A stretch of 64,000 nucleotides of DNA, from assembly GCF_016802725.1 (NCBI RefSeq), contig NC_052672.1, forward strand, positions 13,650,710-13,714,709, read 5' to 3'. The stretch is from Solenopsis invicta. Lineage: Eukaryota > Arthropoda > Insecta > Hymenoptera > Formicidae. The notes below the pieces were generated by a model. It saw only the letters and a program-made list of their open reading frames with translations. It made no database searches and was not told the DNA's origin. The translations under genes and the position numbers were made by a program. Below, one piece after another: positions 49,630 to 63,918 of this stretch. Within the stretch, counting starts at the first letter, position 1, and each line of letters begins with the position of its first letter.

Positions 49630-52600
49630 CTGCTCAGGCTAATTAATAACCGCGAGTAACAAGGAGCAGATGGAACGGTAGAAACTTGGGAACCAGACCC
49701 CTGAGCCACGCTTAGTCGACCGGCTTGGCTCGGCTCCGCTTGGCTCTGTTCGACTGACACCAACACACACCCACGCGCTACCCATTATTACGCACGTGTG
49801 GTCCGGATGGTCGCGTGCATGCTATTAGCGAAAAGGAGTGTCTCGAGCCTTACCGGTCCCCATCGCGAAACAACTGTCCCTTCTTTTTAACGTCCCGCTT
49901 ATTTTCGACGTTTTCGTAGTAGGTCGAGTGTCCTGAACGAAGGAGATGAATAGGTTTCCGGTTGATTTCGTTAGGGCCCTGAAGAACTTCCGGTTCGTAG
50001 GTGAAGCGCTGCAAGACGCGCCAGATGAACGTTTAAAGGGAACTCGTTAGCAGCGAGGGTGAAGTTAATCATCTTGATAACGCACGCGTGCAGCAACTCT
50101 TTATATACACTGTTATACAACTTAATTATTTTGTTATCGCCGTTATATTATCTAACCGTGTGGATCCAACTTTAATTATAATAAATACTAATAAAACGCG
50201 GATATTAAACATATTATTATACATGGATAAAAATCACATATTTAAAATACAAAGAAAAAGGTTCGGTCAATATTATATCCGCCAGAGGCGAGGCCGTATA
50301 TTAGCAACGTTTCTATGCGTGGTCGCGTGCGCAATAATTGCTTTTCGCTACGCGTCGGCGTCGCTCAAAAAGCAACATTTGCACGCGACGCGGCTCGATG
50401 CGTCGCGCGTGCATATACGTTCCGCTTGAAACTAAAAAAAAAAAGAATGCACACGCTCGCCCCTCGCGTTTCGGAAATCGTGAGCGACAATGGTTTCCTG
50501 TTTCATCCCTATGGGCCATCCAGCTGTCTCTGAGCTACGGTCGTGCGAATGAATCGTCCTCCGACTGTATTGTATCTGCTTTCCAGTTTTCTGACAGAAC
50601 CGCTGTAACCAGCGACATCTTGATCCGCGTATCCTTCATCATTTAGACGTCCGAGTAAGCTTACGGTTGACTCTTTGAAAAACGGTGTCCCAGCCGCACC
50701 CGTGTACGAGATACATGTGTCTTCAATAATTTTAGTTAGTCACTCGTGACTCATTGCCGTCACATAGTGTTGCACTATATTTTAACGTCGCCATATCTGT
50801 CGGTTACGACGTAAAAGTATAAAAAAAAAAGTTTAACACTTAACGATTTACAACGCCTTAAATCTTAAAGCCATTTTTTTCCTTCATCTTTCGCCCTCTC
50901 TTTTTCTTCGCGAATTTTCATGCGACTTAAATAATCCAAAGAGCAGTATAGTCAGCAATACGGCGACCATTCCTGGCGTCATTTTTTTCTCAAGCCACTT
51001 CGCGATTCGGTCGTAGACGGGATCGCGAGTGCGGGACTTTGGCCTGAGCTATGGCAAACGAGGTAGATTTCAGGACGTGGAACAGGGCGGCGTAGGCCGT
51101 CGTAGCTCGCGGATGTATACGTAATGACCTTACGCTGCGCTTTTTTACGATGCTTATCAAATGCAAATCCTACTTTATTGCGATTGGTATTCTTATTACG
51201 CGTCTCCTCTCTTACCCGCCTTTTACGGAGCGTTTTCGTTTTCTATTCGGTCCACCTCCTCGCTTCCTCGCGCTCCTTCCACGCGAAGTAAGAGGATCCC
51301 CGCGCGTTCGACCGACCGCGCCGTATACGTGTAAACGCGAACGACCACCTTTTAACTTCCCATTTAGATTAAGAGTCCGCGATCGTCTCGAGCTGCGTTA
51401 TTTCTTTTGTGCCCGTTCTACGCCGTTTGCCGGAAAGCACTTTAGTACGGTGCTTCTCTCGAGAGACAAGCGCGGAAGACGTTGTAGCGTGAAACTTTTT
51501 CCATATCAAGACTAATGTTGCTTCAAGACTCGCCACATGAGTTTCTCTACAATTGTTCTCTTTTTTTTTTCTTTTCACGGGACCGTGATTTATTCCAGAC
51601 AAAAATGTGCAGAGTTTTCTTGTTCTCACAGCGATGCATGGGATTTTATTACACGTGGCTCGTATTTGATCCGGATATTTTGATTACGATGTATACCAGT
51701 GCGAGCTGCGTTATATCAAGTGCTATCTTTTCAGAATATCTTGCGGAATGCGATAACATGAGCGTACGTGCTCCGCTGAAGTATTTATATTTGAACAAAC
51801 AACTTTTTTTTTGCAAGTTTGATAAATGTGCGTTTAATCACATATTTATACCACATAAATGTAGAATTAAATAAACAATAAAAGATTTTTATTAAAAATA
51901 AGAAATTTAATGCATCAATTCTAGGTAACTTAAACGTAAATATTTATTGAAATGAGAGAGAGAAATACATCGGGGCAACTCAAACTGCTCGATTGTAAGA
52001 GAAATTACATTTCTTGCCCCAAATCAAACCTAACGAACTAAATCGACATAAATTGATTGGCATGCGCGCTCATAATCTGGTTAGGCGATTGATCGGCGGC
52101 GAGCAATAATAACTTATGATAGAAGAGGGACACGCGCGGTCCCGATAGCCGCGAGCGATGCTCTTCGTAGAGGCAGACGCTTTTTGGGGCTGCATCCGGG
52201 TGGAATTTCAGCCGGCACCTCCTTCCACCGTAGGGCGTCGGAGCGAGGGACAGAGGGGTTGTTTTCGTGCAAAGGCACGACGTATCTGCCGGCGTGCGGG
52301 TTGTTCGGTATCAAACCCGGCGTGCCTAGAATTCCCCCCGTAATTGCATCGCCCGGCGTCCAGAGAACGATTGCATTTTCGGACCGCGTCATGGCATAAA
52401 TAGTAAAAACCCATATTACACCAACCCTTCGCCTCGCAACACGGCTCTCCATGACGGAGAGATCACCTGCCTTGTCCGCTTTACGCGCGATCCGTTGTCG
52501 CGTGACGTTGATTTTACGAAAATCGTTCCGCTCGTTTTCACGTGAAAGCGTCGACGTTTCCGCCGTAGTCACCCGGTTGCGTTCGTGCGTGGCACGTTAA

Positions 52601-55600
52601 ACGGAATTGTAAATTACGACGCGCTCACTTTCGGCCCGGCGATAATTAACGTATTGTGGTCGGCAAGGGCGCGCACCGTATTTGCCGCTGCGGCCATGAT
52701 TACGCGGACTGGGCAAACTGCAAGGCTCTAATTACGTTTTAAAGCGTAATCTAAACTGAAACGCATCGGTTAACACGTAGGTGTAAATTAGAAAACCGGC
52801 CGGCAACAGTTCGGAACTTTGCCGTCACCGTCGACCACGTCGATAATTCATTTTCACACGATTCGTTAAAACTTTAACAATAAATACATATTGTTACATA
52901 ATGTTTACATCATACGTTGATTTCGAAAAACAAAATATTATTATTTATAATTATCGGTCTCCAGCAGGATGAAGCAACTTGGTAATGAAGGTGCATCTCG
53001 TGTTACAAAGGGAAATGTTCGGAACAAGTCTGCTCGCATACTCTGTCGGCATTTCGTACGTTCCTCAAACGGACAAATGTGGACGGACACGTGTTCATCC
53101 GAAACGGAACGCAACGTGAGATCCAGTCGAATCAAGGGTAGGACGAGGAGTCTCGAATTACTAGACAACCTAGGGGTGGAAGGGGGTTGATCGTTGGTAG
53201 GGCGATGACTCGAGGTGTTGATACGTTACCGCGATTTCAGCGAACAAAGGCGTCGAACCGCATGAAATTTGATGCCGACATTTACGAGCTAGGAAACCAT
53301 GCTTCTTGATAGAATACGATCAAACGGCATAAAAATAACTTCACGAAAACTTATATCACGAATTGTTTTTTTAATCTTAAAAATATTGAATTTTAATACG
53401 AGTATTGCAGTCTTTTTTTTATATATACATAAAGAAATAGATTTTTTTTTAATATATAAGAACTTGAGTATTTTATGTATATTTTGTTATACAGGGTGTT
53501 TCCTGTATTTCAATCATTTAGAAATTATTAAAATTTTTGTAAATGTAATGATAGTTTTATTAAGGTGATAATGTAATTTATAAAAAAGAGTCAATAGGAT
53601 TATCCAACTATATAGAATACATCGATTTTAAGATGATCTTTCTATTTTAAAAAATATTGACGACCTTGAAATCTCGTAAAATAAGCATGAAAAAAATACC
53701 TATCATAATATTTGTCTTTTGGGAGTAATTTTTTCCTGGTATTTTTTCCTGATATTAAAAAAAACAGACATATTCTAAACGATCGAGTTACAGGCAACAT
53801 CTTGTTCGCATCGTGAATCATCGCGAAATAATATATCTTTAAAAGACCGGCGTTAGATATTATGTTATTCATTGTCACGAGCACGTGAATAATAGAATTT
53901 GACATAAATTCTGTTCGACATTGATAGATTCCATGATTTCAAGAAGCTATTTTTGCCATGGACTTGATCCAAGAATTGCAGGAATGCAGGCAAAATGTTG
54001 CTGTTTAAGTAAAACTAATCTCGTTGACGGGATCACGATCCGGAGACCGCCCTTCGCTCCGAAGAAGAGCTGAGAAAAAAAGAAAGGAAAAACGTTCGAC
54101 CGGAGGAGGAAACGCCGGTTGCTGCCTTTATCTCCGAGCAGGTACCGAGACTGAGAAGCGACGTCTTAAAAGTCCTTCGTTAGTTTCCCCGCTCACGAGG
54201 GACGAGGATAATCCGATCCTCTCTATATACTAGAATATCCTCGCGGCTTCAGAAAACTTTAACGCTCGATGGTTCCGACAATTTTCCTCTCAATCGATGG
54301 CAACGTCACAGTTAACTTGACAGGCAGCATGCCGTAGAAGGTATCGTTTCTTACCTTCCTTCTTCCGCGCACTTTCCTGATTTATATGCCCGAAATATAT
54401 TCTGAGGACAGGAATAAAATATCTTTCGCTGCAACGACATTTTTATATCGCCAGCTGTCATGGAATAAATATCGTTTGAGAGCCGTCACGAGAAATACGT
54501 CTTCGAATATAATTTCTCAATTCTATACATTGACGTTGGGATTATATTATTTTATTCATCGTACCTGCGCTTATTTTAAGCGGCCATTGTAATGTCGGAA
54601 AGAAATTCGCAACTACGTGTTCTACCCGTTTAGTAATACACGAACGTTTACGATTTCGATTCAGTTGAATAAATCAGATTTTAGTTGGTATACACAGCGT
54701 TTTACGTTTTAACGCTCACCGACGCTTTCAATAGGCTTTACGGTGCCGGCGCGAGGTTAAAAGAAATCGGGCGCTACCGGCAATCATGGTAGGCTCCGGC
54801 ACGCAATTGCATCCGCGCTTGACCAAGCGCGGAAACGAAGGTTCGCGATTGGTCCGGTGCAAGGCGAGAGACGGGATATTGCGTCGACTCGGCCCGCAGA
54901 CGTTACGCACGGGAGCTCGAGCGCTGGCAATAAAAACGCCGCACGCAGAGAAAAGGGAGATACAATGGGAAACGCAATGGGCGCAACGAGTGGATGACTG
55001 GGCGACGTGGACGAGCGGGAGAGGAATTGCCTCGCGCTCTTCAGCGCTTGCTACAATTGGCGGCGCGACGGCGGCGGTGTACCAGCCGCTGCGGTGCAAT
55101 CTCATTCGCGCTCTCTCGCATGAGCGAACAGAAAGCGCACTCCAAGCTGGACCCCTCTTTTGCCTTCCACTCCACCTCTTTTTCCACCTTCGATCTTCTC
55201 TCTATCCCCACCTCCGATCCATCTATATCATCCGGCTGTTACCGTGGTGCTGGACGCTACGTTCTTTCCGACAAATGGCTCGAAATTCGAATTTTCGGCG
55301 AACTTCAAACGATCCCATGCCAAGAATTCCAAAAATTTCACTGGCGCTTGGTAAACGCCTATGCCAGAGACGAAGGTAGGATAAGCTCGCGATTAATTGG
55401 AGAATCGGCATATGAACCTTCACGGAATAGGTAGAAAAATACATCGGAATATCTTGGTCACGGTCTCTTTCAGAGGGCTTTCTCTCTCGCGGTGCATGTA
55501 ATACGTTTCGTTTCGCCTCTTTATCATCCCGCTTTTATGCCGGACGTAGGTCTTTTTCTGCTTTTTGCTCCCCCTCCGCCTTTATCTTCGCTAAATATAT

Positions 55601-58600
55601 CCGTCATGCGACCACTTGACGAACAGGTGGGTGTCGACGGCCACTTACAGATAAGCCTCGCAAGAAAATCTGGAAGAGGATGATCCGCTGGAACGGTTCG
55701 CGGAGAGTTGTCAAAAGGCCGATAAGGTGTCGTCGCCTTCATCTCGGCTGTGGGTATCACGTTTCTATCTTACGATCTCCCGTAAGTTGGTAGCTTGTTA
55801 CAAATCGATGTCGGATACGTGGGAGGAGGACGCGGCTCAGGATAAAAGAGCTGCAGAAACGATATTTCTTTTCAAATAATGATCGACTACATCATGGCAC
55901 TGACGACGACCGAGCCGCGATGAATGGTGAGAAATCGGAGCATAGATAAGCTGCCGTCACTTACAGCTCGTTCATGGCACTCATATGAGCAGTCTGGCCG
56001 TGAATGTTACGGTATGTCGAGGGGTCCCCTTGTCGTTTACACGGTCGGCAGTAAATTTAGATCAGCGGCACTCGACGTTATCCTCAAAGCCGCGCTTGGA
56101 TTCGTCCGTTCCGGTGTACTTTTTTTCTAGCATAATTTTAGGCCGCGCGGGCAAATAGTTCACGTCACTCCGCGCCACCGTCCTGTTAATCATTTCAGGC
56201 AAATGGTCCCTCGAACTTAAAGACGCCGTTTCGTTTGGCGGAGGAGGAGCGCTTAGAGTGGCGAGGGGGTGAAAAGAGGATAATTGGCAAGCGGAACGGG
56301 GGATGAACCCTGGAAACGATATTCGCTAATCCGACAGCGGACAATTATCTGGTCCGTCAGAGCACGATTCACGGACGGCAGACAAGCGTGCAAACTTGAG
56401 AAACGGCCGACGGAGCGGTTTAAATTTAGTAACTCCCTTTAGCGAGCGGCAACGAGCATCACGAGTGTGCGAACGCGGCATTACTTTACGCCGCCGATCG
56501 TAAAGTAGCTCGTCGGGTTTATAAGGCAGATTAAGGAAAAGAAAAGCGTTTCGTTATGCGAATCGTTGAAGATTATTAGATGCGCGTTAGGTAACTGAAA
56601 CGAACGTGAAACGAATGTAATTTTATTTTCTCCTTGATGCGTCTTTTCAAAATCGCTACTCTTGCTTACATTAAATAAATTACAAAAATGTCTTTATGGC
56701 GAGCGAGTCGGGAAAATGAGAATAATTTAATCTTTCATTTTTATCGCGCAGGCAAGGCATAATGAATGTCATTAATAAATATCTGTTTTACCATCGTCAT
56801 TTGCGGAAGCGTTGTTTGCAGAAGATAATGAGGTTTAAAGAGGCGAGACAGAAGAAGGAGAGAAAGAGAAAGAGAGGGGAAGAACGAGCACGAAGTTCAA
56901 CGAAACCGTGCCATGTGAGCGTTCGTTCACGGCGCGGCGACGGCGCATCGTCGCCTGTGCGCGTTTCCAGAGAATCGCTGACATTCGAGAGGCGGAGCAG
57001 AAACTCCAACAGAGACGCGAAACCGCTTCAGACGTAAGCACTCTTGAGAAAGTTTTATGATTAAGGAATTAATTACGGTGGATGCCTCTTGCTGGGTTGA
57101 TGACCGATTAGAACGGGCCCGTTTCCCAAGTATATCGATTAAAAGATCGGCACGATTCCGGAGCCGGAGGTGAATCTCTTGATTTTTTGACCCTGCCGAG
57201 AGTCCGACTGTAATTTCGAGCCGGACTACCGTGTGCCGTAAGCAGCGGAACTTTCCGACTCGAGAATTTCTTCACGTTTCTCCTTCTTTTTTCCTTCCTC
57301 TTCGCCGAGAAGAGACGAGAGTTTACCAACTGGAACGATGCTGGTAGTAAGACGAGAAGCGCGCGAAGGGCGGAGGGGAGGGGAAGGGGAGGAGAAGTCG
57401 GAGGAAGATGGTACGTCAGTTCAATGTCTTCATGGTAACTAGTCCTTAATGAAGCAAACTTTTATTTTACTTTTGAGTTCTCCGCGCGTAGCGCAGCTTC
57501 TGCTCGCCGTGCCTCCGCGCCCGGGTGCATTTTCGCAAACGACGAAGTTCTCGCGCGTGTATGCAAATGTGCGTCGGCCGCAAATTGTTTGTATTGAACG
57601 TCGCGTCGCTGCGATAACGTTTCGACATTCGGGCTGAAACAAATTCGGGCTAATGGTTTGATTTCGTTTGAGTTTAATTAATCGCGTAATGAATTTTGGG
57701 TCCGATTGCCGGATAAATTATTTCATTGAAGTTAATCGGATTCATATGTAAATTGAGCCGCGTTGAAAATACGTTCTCGCGTGTTCGTTTATCGTCGGGG
57801 GGAAATCGCGGCATGTCGTACCTGTCCGCGATCGCATCTTACACGATCGACCTGTATTAAATGAGTCAAGATGGCGAATCCATTGATCTCACGTCGATCG
57901 TTTGACAGATAATGGACGGATAGACGATCGTGGTTAGACACACGATCAATTAGTCCCGAAGGATGTCCGATAATATCCATCGACAAGCAATGTCAGCCTC
58001 GGCATGTGCATCGTGAGCGCCGCAACCACAACACGCCGAGTACCTGCGGTCGATGAACATGTAAAAGAAGACCTGTGTATGCTTTAGTAAAACTGACAAG
58101 ATCAAGAAGCTAGCTTGATATATCACTTTGTGCTTAGGAATAAAAATGGGGAGCATAGTGGAGATGTCACGTGTCAGTTTAAAGCGCAACACGACGGTGA
58201 CAGTCTCCGATACACTGACGTGAGTCGCTCACGAAATTACCTCGAACGCTATCCATCTCTCCTCACTAGACTTACTATCTAATTAATCCTTCGGCTCAAT
58301 TAACTTCTCAACGCGGCTCGACGCCGGCCGGTGATCATCATAGTAACGTCCGGCCCACGTAGTTTACTAAACGTCGCTTTTTCGTGCCTATTAATTAAAG
58401 GCGCGCGTGGCCGGGGGTGCAGGTGGCATCGTTTTTCCCTCATCGTCGCGGAACGAGGGAGATATTTCCTTTTCCCCTCGTCACTTTCCCGGTACAACCG
58501 GCGCGAAGATATATATTTAGAGTGGACCCATCACTCAGTCTCTCCCTGTTTCCCCGCTTTTCCCTCTTTCATTCTCTCGGCCGTTCCGCGTCCTCCCTTC

Positions 58601-58928
58601 GCTTTCGCGTCTTCTCTCTATCGGTGCGGCACCTAGAGTCTACTTTCGCCTTGTTAGTAAAGTAAATATCGTGGCGTACGGCTCGGCGTTAGTGCATCTG
58701 CTTCTCACGACGCTAACAAAAGTGACGCGTCACGGAAAGAGGTCGGGAAGAACGAGGGTAAAGGCGAAGCCGGCCAATCGCAACGTCAGGTTGCAGGCTG
58801 CATCAGTCAGACAATTAGGCGACGATCTAAGCTCATGCCCGTTCGGATCCTAAACAAATAGGCTTACGATGATCCGAAATGGGATGACGGCGTGTCACAC
58901 GACGACGTTCTATAAATCCGTTTACGAC

Positions 58929-58931
<3 letters not shown>

Positions 58932-58963
<32 letters not shown>
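58932..58963. repeat. CT microsatellite
   Basis: About 16 CT units. Confidence 0.95.
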
Positions 58964-58967
<4 letters not shown>

Positions 58968-60392
58968 GGTACGCGCGGGAAAAAAAGATACGAGCAAAGT
59001 CACGATCTTATAAATGATGAACGGAGCTAAAATAATTTTTATTACAAGATTAAACCAAAGATAATGATTCTTATTGTCTGATTAACGCATAGATATAAGC
59101 GATAAATTATATTTAGATTTAATAATTTTATCCCCAGGTAAATAAAAATGTATATAGATATGTTCAATTAACGTACAATAAATCCACGATTTCACATTCA
59201 AAATTCCAAGTACATAGATTTCGTAATGAGGTGACAACGCATTTGGGAGTAACTTACAAATCTCTATAAATCATATAGTCGTACTTCGGGGAGGCAAAAT
59301 CGTTGAAAAGCGGGTTAACGAGTTTAACCTGGTCCCCGTACGGAGAGAACGGATGGGACAGTCAGAACTGGTAGTGGCAGCTTCCCTCTTCCGGGTATGA
59401 AACTAGCTTTCTAGCTCTCGCTCGCACTATTTCTTCAATGCATAACCCTCCGTGTTTAGGGGTATATGGCTTTCGCCGTCAGTTGGCTCATGTCACTCGG
59501 GATTAGCGCTGTTTGGACAGAGGAAATTAACTACTACACCCCGGGCGCCGCCATCTGCGTGGGCGTGCACGACATTGTGTCGCGGGCATCCCCCTTAAGA
59601 TTTCGGGGCAATGTAATTCAGTGTCGAAACCGATCCTGGGGGGGTCGTCCGCCGGCGGTGACATCGCCATTTCCGTGATTAGACGCTACCCCAGGGTCGG
59701 TATATTTGATTGCGTTCTTATGATGCTCTTTCGAGAAATGCTATCGGCTGTAACGCGAGGTTCTATGTCTCTGTGCAAAGTAACCAAGTGATACGTAAAA
59801 ATAGAAAATAAACGAATTTATGAAACAAAAATCACCGAAGCGATAATCAACTGCTTTCTCACATAATTCAATCGCTGCGTTGTCTCTCTGCGAGATCTTA
59901 CTCTTTGTTCCAAAGATGCGCGCATAGTTATTCAGCGATCGAAACATGTTATTAGGACCACTAAATAACGCGTAATCTCCAATCGATTAGCACCGATCTA
60001 CAAATTCACTCACGATAAAATAACGATGATATACGATCGTAAATAATACTTGCGTATATCATGCATCGATTAGGTATATAAATAAAAAAAAAAATCATTG
60101 CAATGAAACGACTTCCACGTGACAATGAAAATCCAAAAACAATAATGCCATTTTCATCACACTCTACCACATAAGTAATTATATATAATCCTTAACGTAT
60201 CGCATAATATAGTACATTAAAAAATATTATTCATCTTATGCGTCAAGGATAATGCGCTACCCAGGTTATTATTATATGAAACGCACATTAAGGGCGGAGT
60301 TGGTGTGCCAGAGCAAACGTGATCGATTAGCGCCAGTCCCGTGGCTGCACCTGCAGGTCGGTAAGACATAAATGAAAATGGCGTTTACCTCG

Positions 60393-60487
60393 TTGATCGA
60401 TTCTGTAAATAAAGATCGCGTTGCTCTCGCTGTTGGCGCCGTAGGTCCAGCAGCGGCGGCCCCGCTGCTTCGATTATCATCGAGCAT
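60393..60487 (-). CDS. Candidate minus-strand exon, unknown product
   Basis: An ATG at 60487 opens about 32 codons (MLDDNRSSG, an Ala/Pro/Thr-rich part, then LFTESINE) ending at a plausible donor, GAG before GTAAAC. It is 8 bases from the plus-strand candidate ATG at 60496. It could be a 5' exon of a gene to the left, including a distant first exon of Ddr, but phase and sequence do not prove this. Confidence 0.2.
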
Positions 60488-60495
60488 GCAGATAG

Positions 60496-60636
60496 ATGCT
60501 AAAGGAATCTCGCTCAGAGAAACAAGGAGCGAAGAAACAAGAGCAAAAAGTAAACTATGACGCGACGACTACACCAACGACGACGACGACGACAACGGCA
60601 ACGGAGGAGCCACAGGTCGAGGCCGCAATGCCCCAG
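60496..60636 (+). CDS. Candidate first coding exon, unknown product
   Basis: An ATG directly after an in-frame TAG opens 47 codons (MLKESRSEKQG, then a Thr-rich run, then EEPQVEAAMPQ) ending at a consensus donor, CAG before GTAAGA. Phase at the donor is 0. Composition is low complexity (ACG repeats encode the Thr run). No downstream exon was found before 64000. Two other open frames overlap this site, so the call is weak; no function is proposed. Confidence 0.25.
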
Positions 60637-63054
60637 GTAAGATTTTCGCACCCGGCGGTAAGCTCGTTAGCGAGAGATTGCGATCAATGACCGAAGATGA
60701 ACGCGCGTTCGCACGGTAGAACAAGAAAGAGATAGCGGGAGAGGATAGAAAACTGGAGCAAGAGAGGGAAAGAGAGAAAGAGAGACGGGAAGAGAGAATG
60801 GTAGGGAAGAAAACAGGGAAGGAGGTTGCTTTGCAAGCGTTACCTGGCGGTATCCTGGCCTGCTCGTTAGTGCCGGCCTCTTGCGCCGACCTCCTCCTCT
60901 CTCTCTCCCGACTTCTTCCTTCTCTCCCTACCGCCACTCTTAATACGTGTTATTCGATACCACCGTAGGTGGTTACGGCGGTAATTGCGTTCACACTTAA
61001 CCACCTCGTCGGGCGCGGGATAACGATTGGTCGGCAACCGCGTGCGTCGAATTTGTCGTCCTTTTTTTGCGCTCCAGATATAATGCGGGAGTAAATACAC
61101 TTATAAGACTAAGAGGGAATTTTCTGATATTACGCCAATCTATCGGATACAATTGCTTCTAATGCAACCATGCATTGGAATTTTTTAACAAATTTTGTAG
61201 ATGTTTTTTTTTTTTTTTAATAACAGATTGCTACTTTCTCTCATGGATGTTTGTATGTGTCACGTTTCAAAGTATTATCAAAAATTTTAAAACTTTATAG
61301 ATTATTCTATTGAAAGTTATTTAATTTTTTGTTTGCTCTTGATTCTATTCAGGTATTCACGATCAAAATTTTTTTTATCATTGATCAGGAAAAAAGAATA
61401 AACCTAAGAAGACTGCAGTTTTTAAATTTCGATAATTTTTAATTGATATAGTTGAGCAAATAAAATTATAAATTTTTTTTAAATAAAAATATCTTGTCTA
61501 CACTTTATGAACATAAAAGATCCGGAAAGAAACGTCATTCCTAAGCGCAATTGCACTGTTCACCACAGTAATCACGTTTACGTTCGTAGTATCTTATTAA
61601 CTGACAGGTACTGTAGTTGGAAAAGTTTCAAGGGAAGTAAAACTTGCAGTAGCTTAATACGATGTAGCAAACTTTCCCGTGTATGTACGACCGGTGTAAT
61701 GGTAATTCCCCAGCAGAGGATCAATTTCGCCGCATTCTTCATGATGACGCATCAGAAATGCAATTTATCTGAAGTTTTAACCGGAAAATTGTAACTTTTC
61801 GCGGGTTTATTAGCCGCGCGTGCGTACGCGTATGTCATGAATACGAAATGCAATGAGTATGAGTGCGCCGAAAATATCAGGGAGAATTCTAAAATATGCA
61901 GCGACTTTTTCATGCAAATTGCGTTGCACAAATGAAGATCAAATTGGCTGTTTAGCCCTTTGAATGGCCGGTCGTTGTATTTAATATTAATTAAGAATAT
62001 CGGAATGCGCCGTAAAAACTTGATTATTATCCGCTTACCGAAAATGGACGCGCGATATCATGACTCTCGAACGCATCCGCATTTCATAAACGCAGCGACC
62101 GAACGCTATAAAAGCGATATCGGAAATTTTTTGCGACGCATTTTAAAATATAATGGTTTTAACGTTAATTATGCTCAAATGGTCGGTATAGAGAAAAATT
62201 ATAAAAGGGCATTCGGGCGTATCTCGCAGCCCCGCCGCGTCGCATTAAAACGCGCATGGAAGTAACGATATCGCCGCGCTCGTGGCAAGCCGCAGAGTGG
62301 CGATAATCGTCGGGCAGGTTTTTTTTACCGGTTTTATTCACGGACGCGCTCCTCGAATGTGGAGCAGAGCGCGCCCATCGCCTCGGTATATCTGCACGCA
62401 ACGGAAACTTTGTCGGGGCCCCTCTTCCATTTTATCCGTCAGCGGGGCGGCTATTCCACGGGGCCGGCCCACCGTGTTCTCCCGGTTTTCATCGTCTGGT
62501 GTATCGCGAAACCATAAATAAAATATACGTGGACGCGTATATCCCGCCACTCGCTCCGGGCGGAGTGGAAGGCGTAAAGGTCGTTTTGCCAAACGGCGCC
62601 AGGAATTCACGAGATACGTGGGGTTCGAAGCGAAATAATATTGCAAATTCAATTCGGCCGCGCGCAGGGCGACCCTCTCTGGCCTCTGAAGATCTATGCA
62701 AATAGAGCCGCGTGCGCCGACAGGGAAAAACAAGTAGGAACGACTTTGCGTTTCCGGAGCTACTACATAGTCCGATGCAAATACTTTTTCAAAGTGCGCA
62801 TAACTCGAGGACAAGCCCGGGCGCTGACGATCTTATCGCGTAACCGAAATAGGAAATAGAAATGGTTGAACTTCTTGTCTAAGAGTTTTCTAACGTTTCC
62901 ACGGTTTCAGTCTCGAAAAAGTTTTGCCCTCGTTATCCCGAGCTTCATCGCGAGAGATCGACTGCATTTACAGCTTTAGATTTTTACCGCAATTTGAATA
63001 AAACAATCGATTGTCCAGCGCAATGTTACAGAGAGAGACTGCGGAGGTGAGCAG

Positions 63055-63084
63055 GCACTCTTCATCGCGGCACTCTTCATCGCG
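63055..63084. repeat. 15-bp tandem duplication
   Basis: Two exact adjacent copies of GCACTCTTCATCGCG. Confidence 0.95.
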
Positions 63085-63528
63085 AATCAATAAGATTGAA
63101 TTTCCTCATTCGTTCTTTCTCCGCATGAATGAGCATTTGGCGTTCTGACTTCATTCAGGCTGCCCTGTTCTTTCGAATCCACTCTGTATACAGCTTATCC
63201 CGAGCTACGAGTACCCTTTACGACTCCAGAAGTATCTACATAATCCAATATATGCTGATGTCGAGCTGGCTGAGCTGGCTGGGGGTCGAAGGTCCGCGCG
63301 CACCGTTTGTTAGACTCTTCTGCGTCCTAACTGGTCCGAACCCCTATTTTTATTATGCCTATGGGGAAATCTAGCCCCCATGATTTCGCCTACGAGGCAG
63401 GCCATCTGGCAAGTGATGCCGGCTTCGCAGGTAATCCGGTAAACATCGGCGGTTGAGCTCCAATTAGCGTCTGTTTACCTTTGCGTCTCCTTTTGTTCGT
63501 CGCCGTCTTTCTTTCTTCTTCTGCCTTC

Positions 63529-63918
63529 GCGTTTTCAATTAAAACTCGCGAAGAACTGTTTGATCGGCGTCGTGCAAGTCCGACCAGTGATTGCTTTTAC
63601 GCGATGCGCACAATCGAGTCAGGTAGAAATGTAAATCTCGAGGAATAAAGATTCGCTAGAGAGGCAGAGCGCTCTTCCCTAAAGCTCGATAAAGAAACGA
63701 ACGATTAAAAATATCTTCGGAAATAAATTGTCGAGACCAACTAGATCTTGTGCGTATTAAGGTCAGCGTTAAAATGGCAAAACATAACTCCCGGAACAAT
63801 GAAAAGTATTAAGGGACTGACGCCATTATTCGAAACTTCTGTTGCACTTTCTTCAAATTTCCACTCCTTCTCCGTGCTCCTTTCTTGCGTTTAATTAAAA
63901 CTCGCGAAGAATCGTTTG
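63529..63918. repeat. Direct repeat pair with an AATTAAAACTCGCGAAGAA core
   Basis: 63529-63562 and 63887-63918 share GCGTTT, AATTAAAACTCGCGAAGAA and GTTTG, each preceded by a pyrimidine-rich tract. A looser relative is at 37568-37590 (AATTAAAACTCGGCGAAG). Confidence 0.65.

Larger units (their letters stand above)
47001..60270. other. No gene supported
   Basis: CpG-rich and AT-rich patches alternate. It holds CT repeats at 49593-49629 and 58932-58963. The longest frame (54786-55379 plus strand, 197 codons) has no recognisable domain, no splice logic and basic, low-complexity composition, so it is not called. The motif ACAGGGTGTTTCC at 53493 resembles ends of some insect repeats, but no element could be bounded. 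Confidence 0.55.

Noticed and set aside
54786..55379. 197-codon plus-strand frame
   Set aside because: No family resemblance, no codon-level support, overlapping frames of similar length on both strands in CpG-rich DNA.
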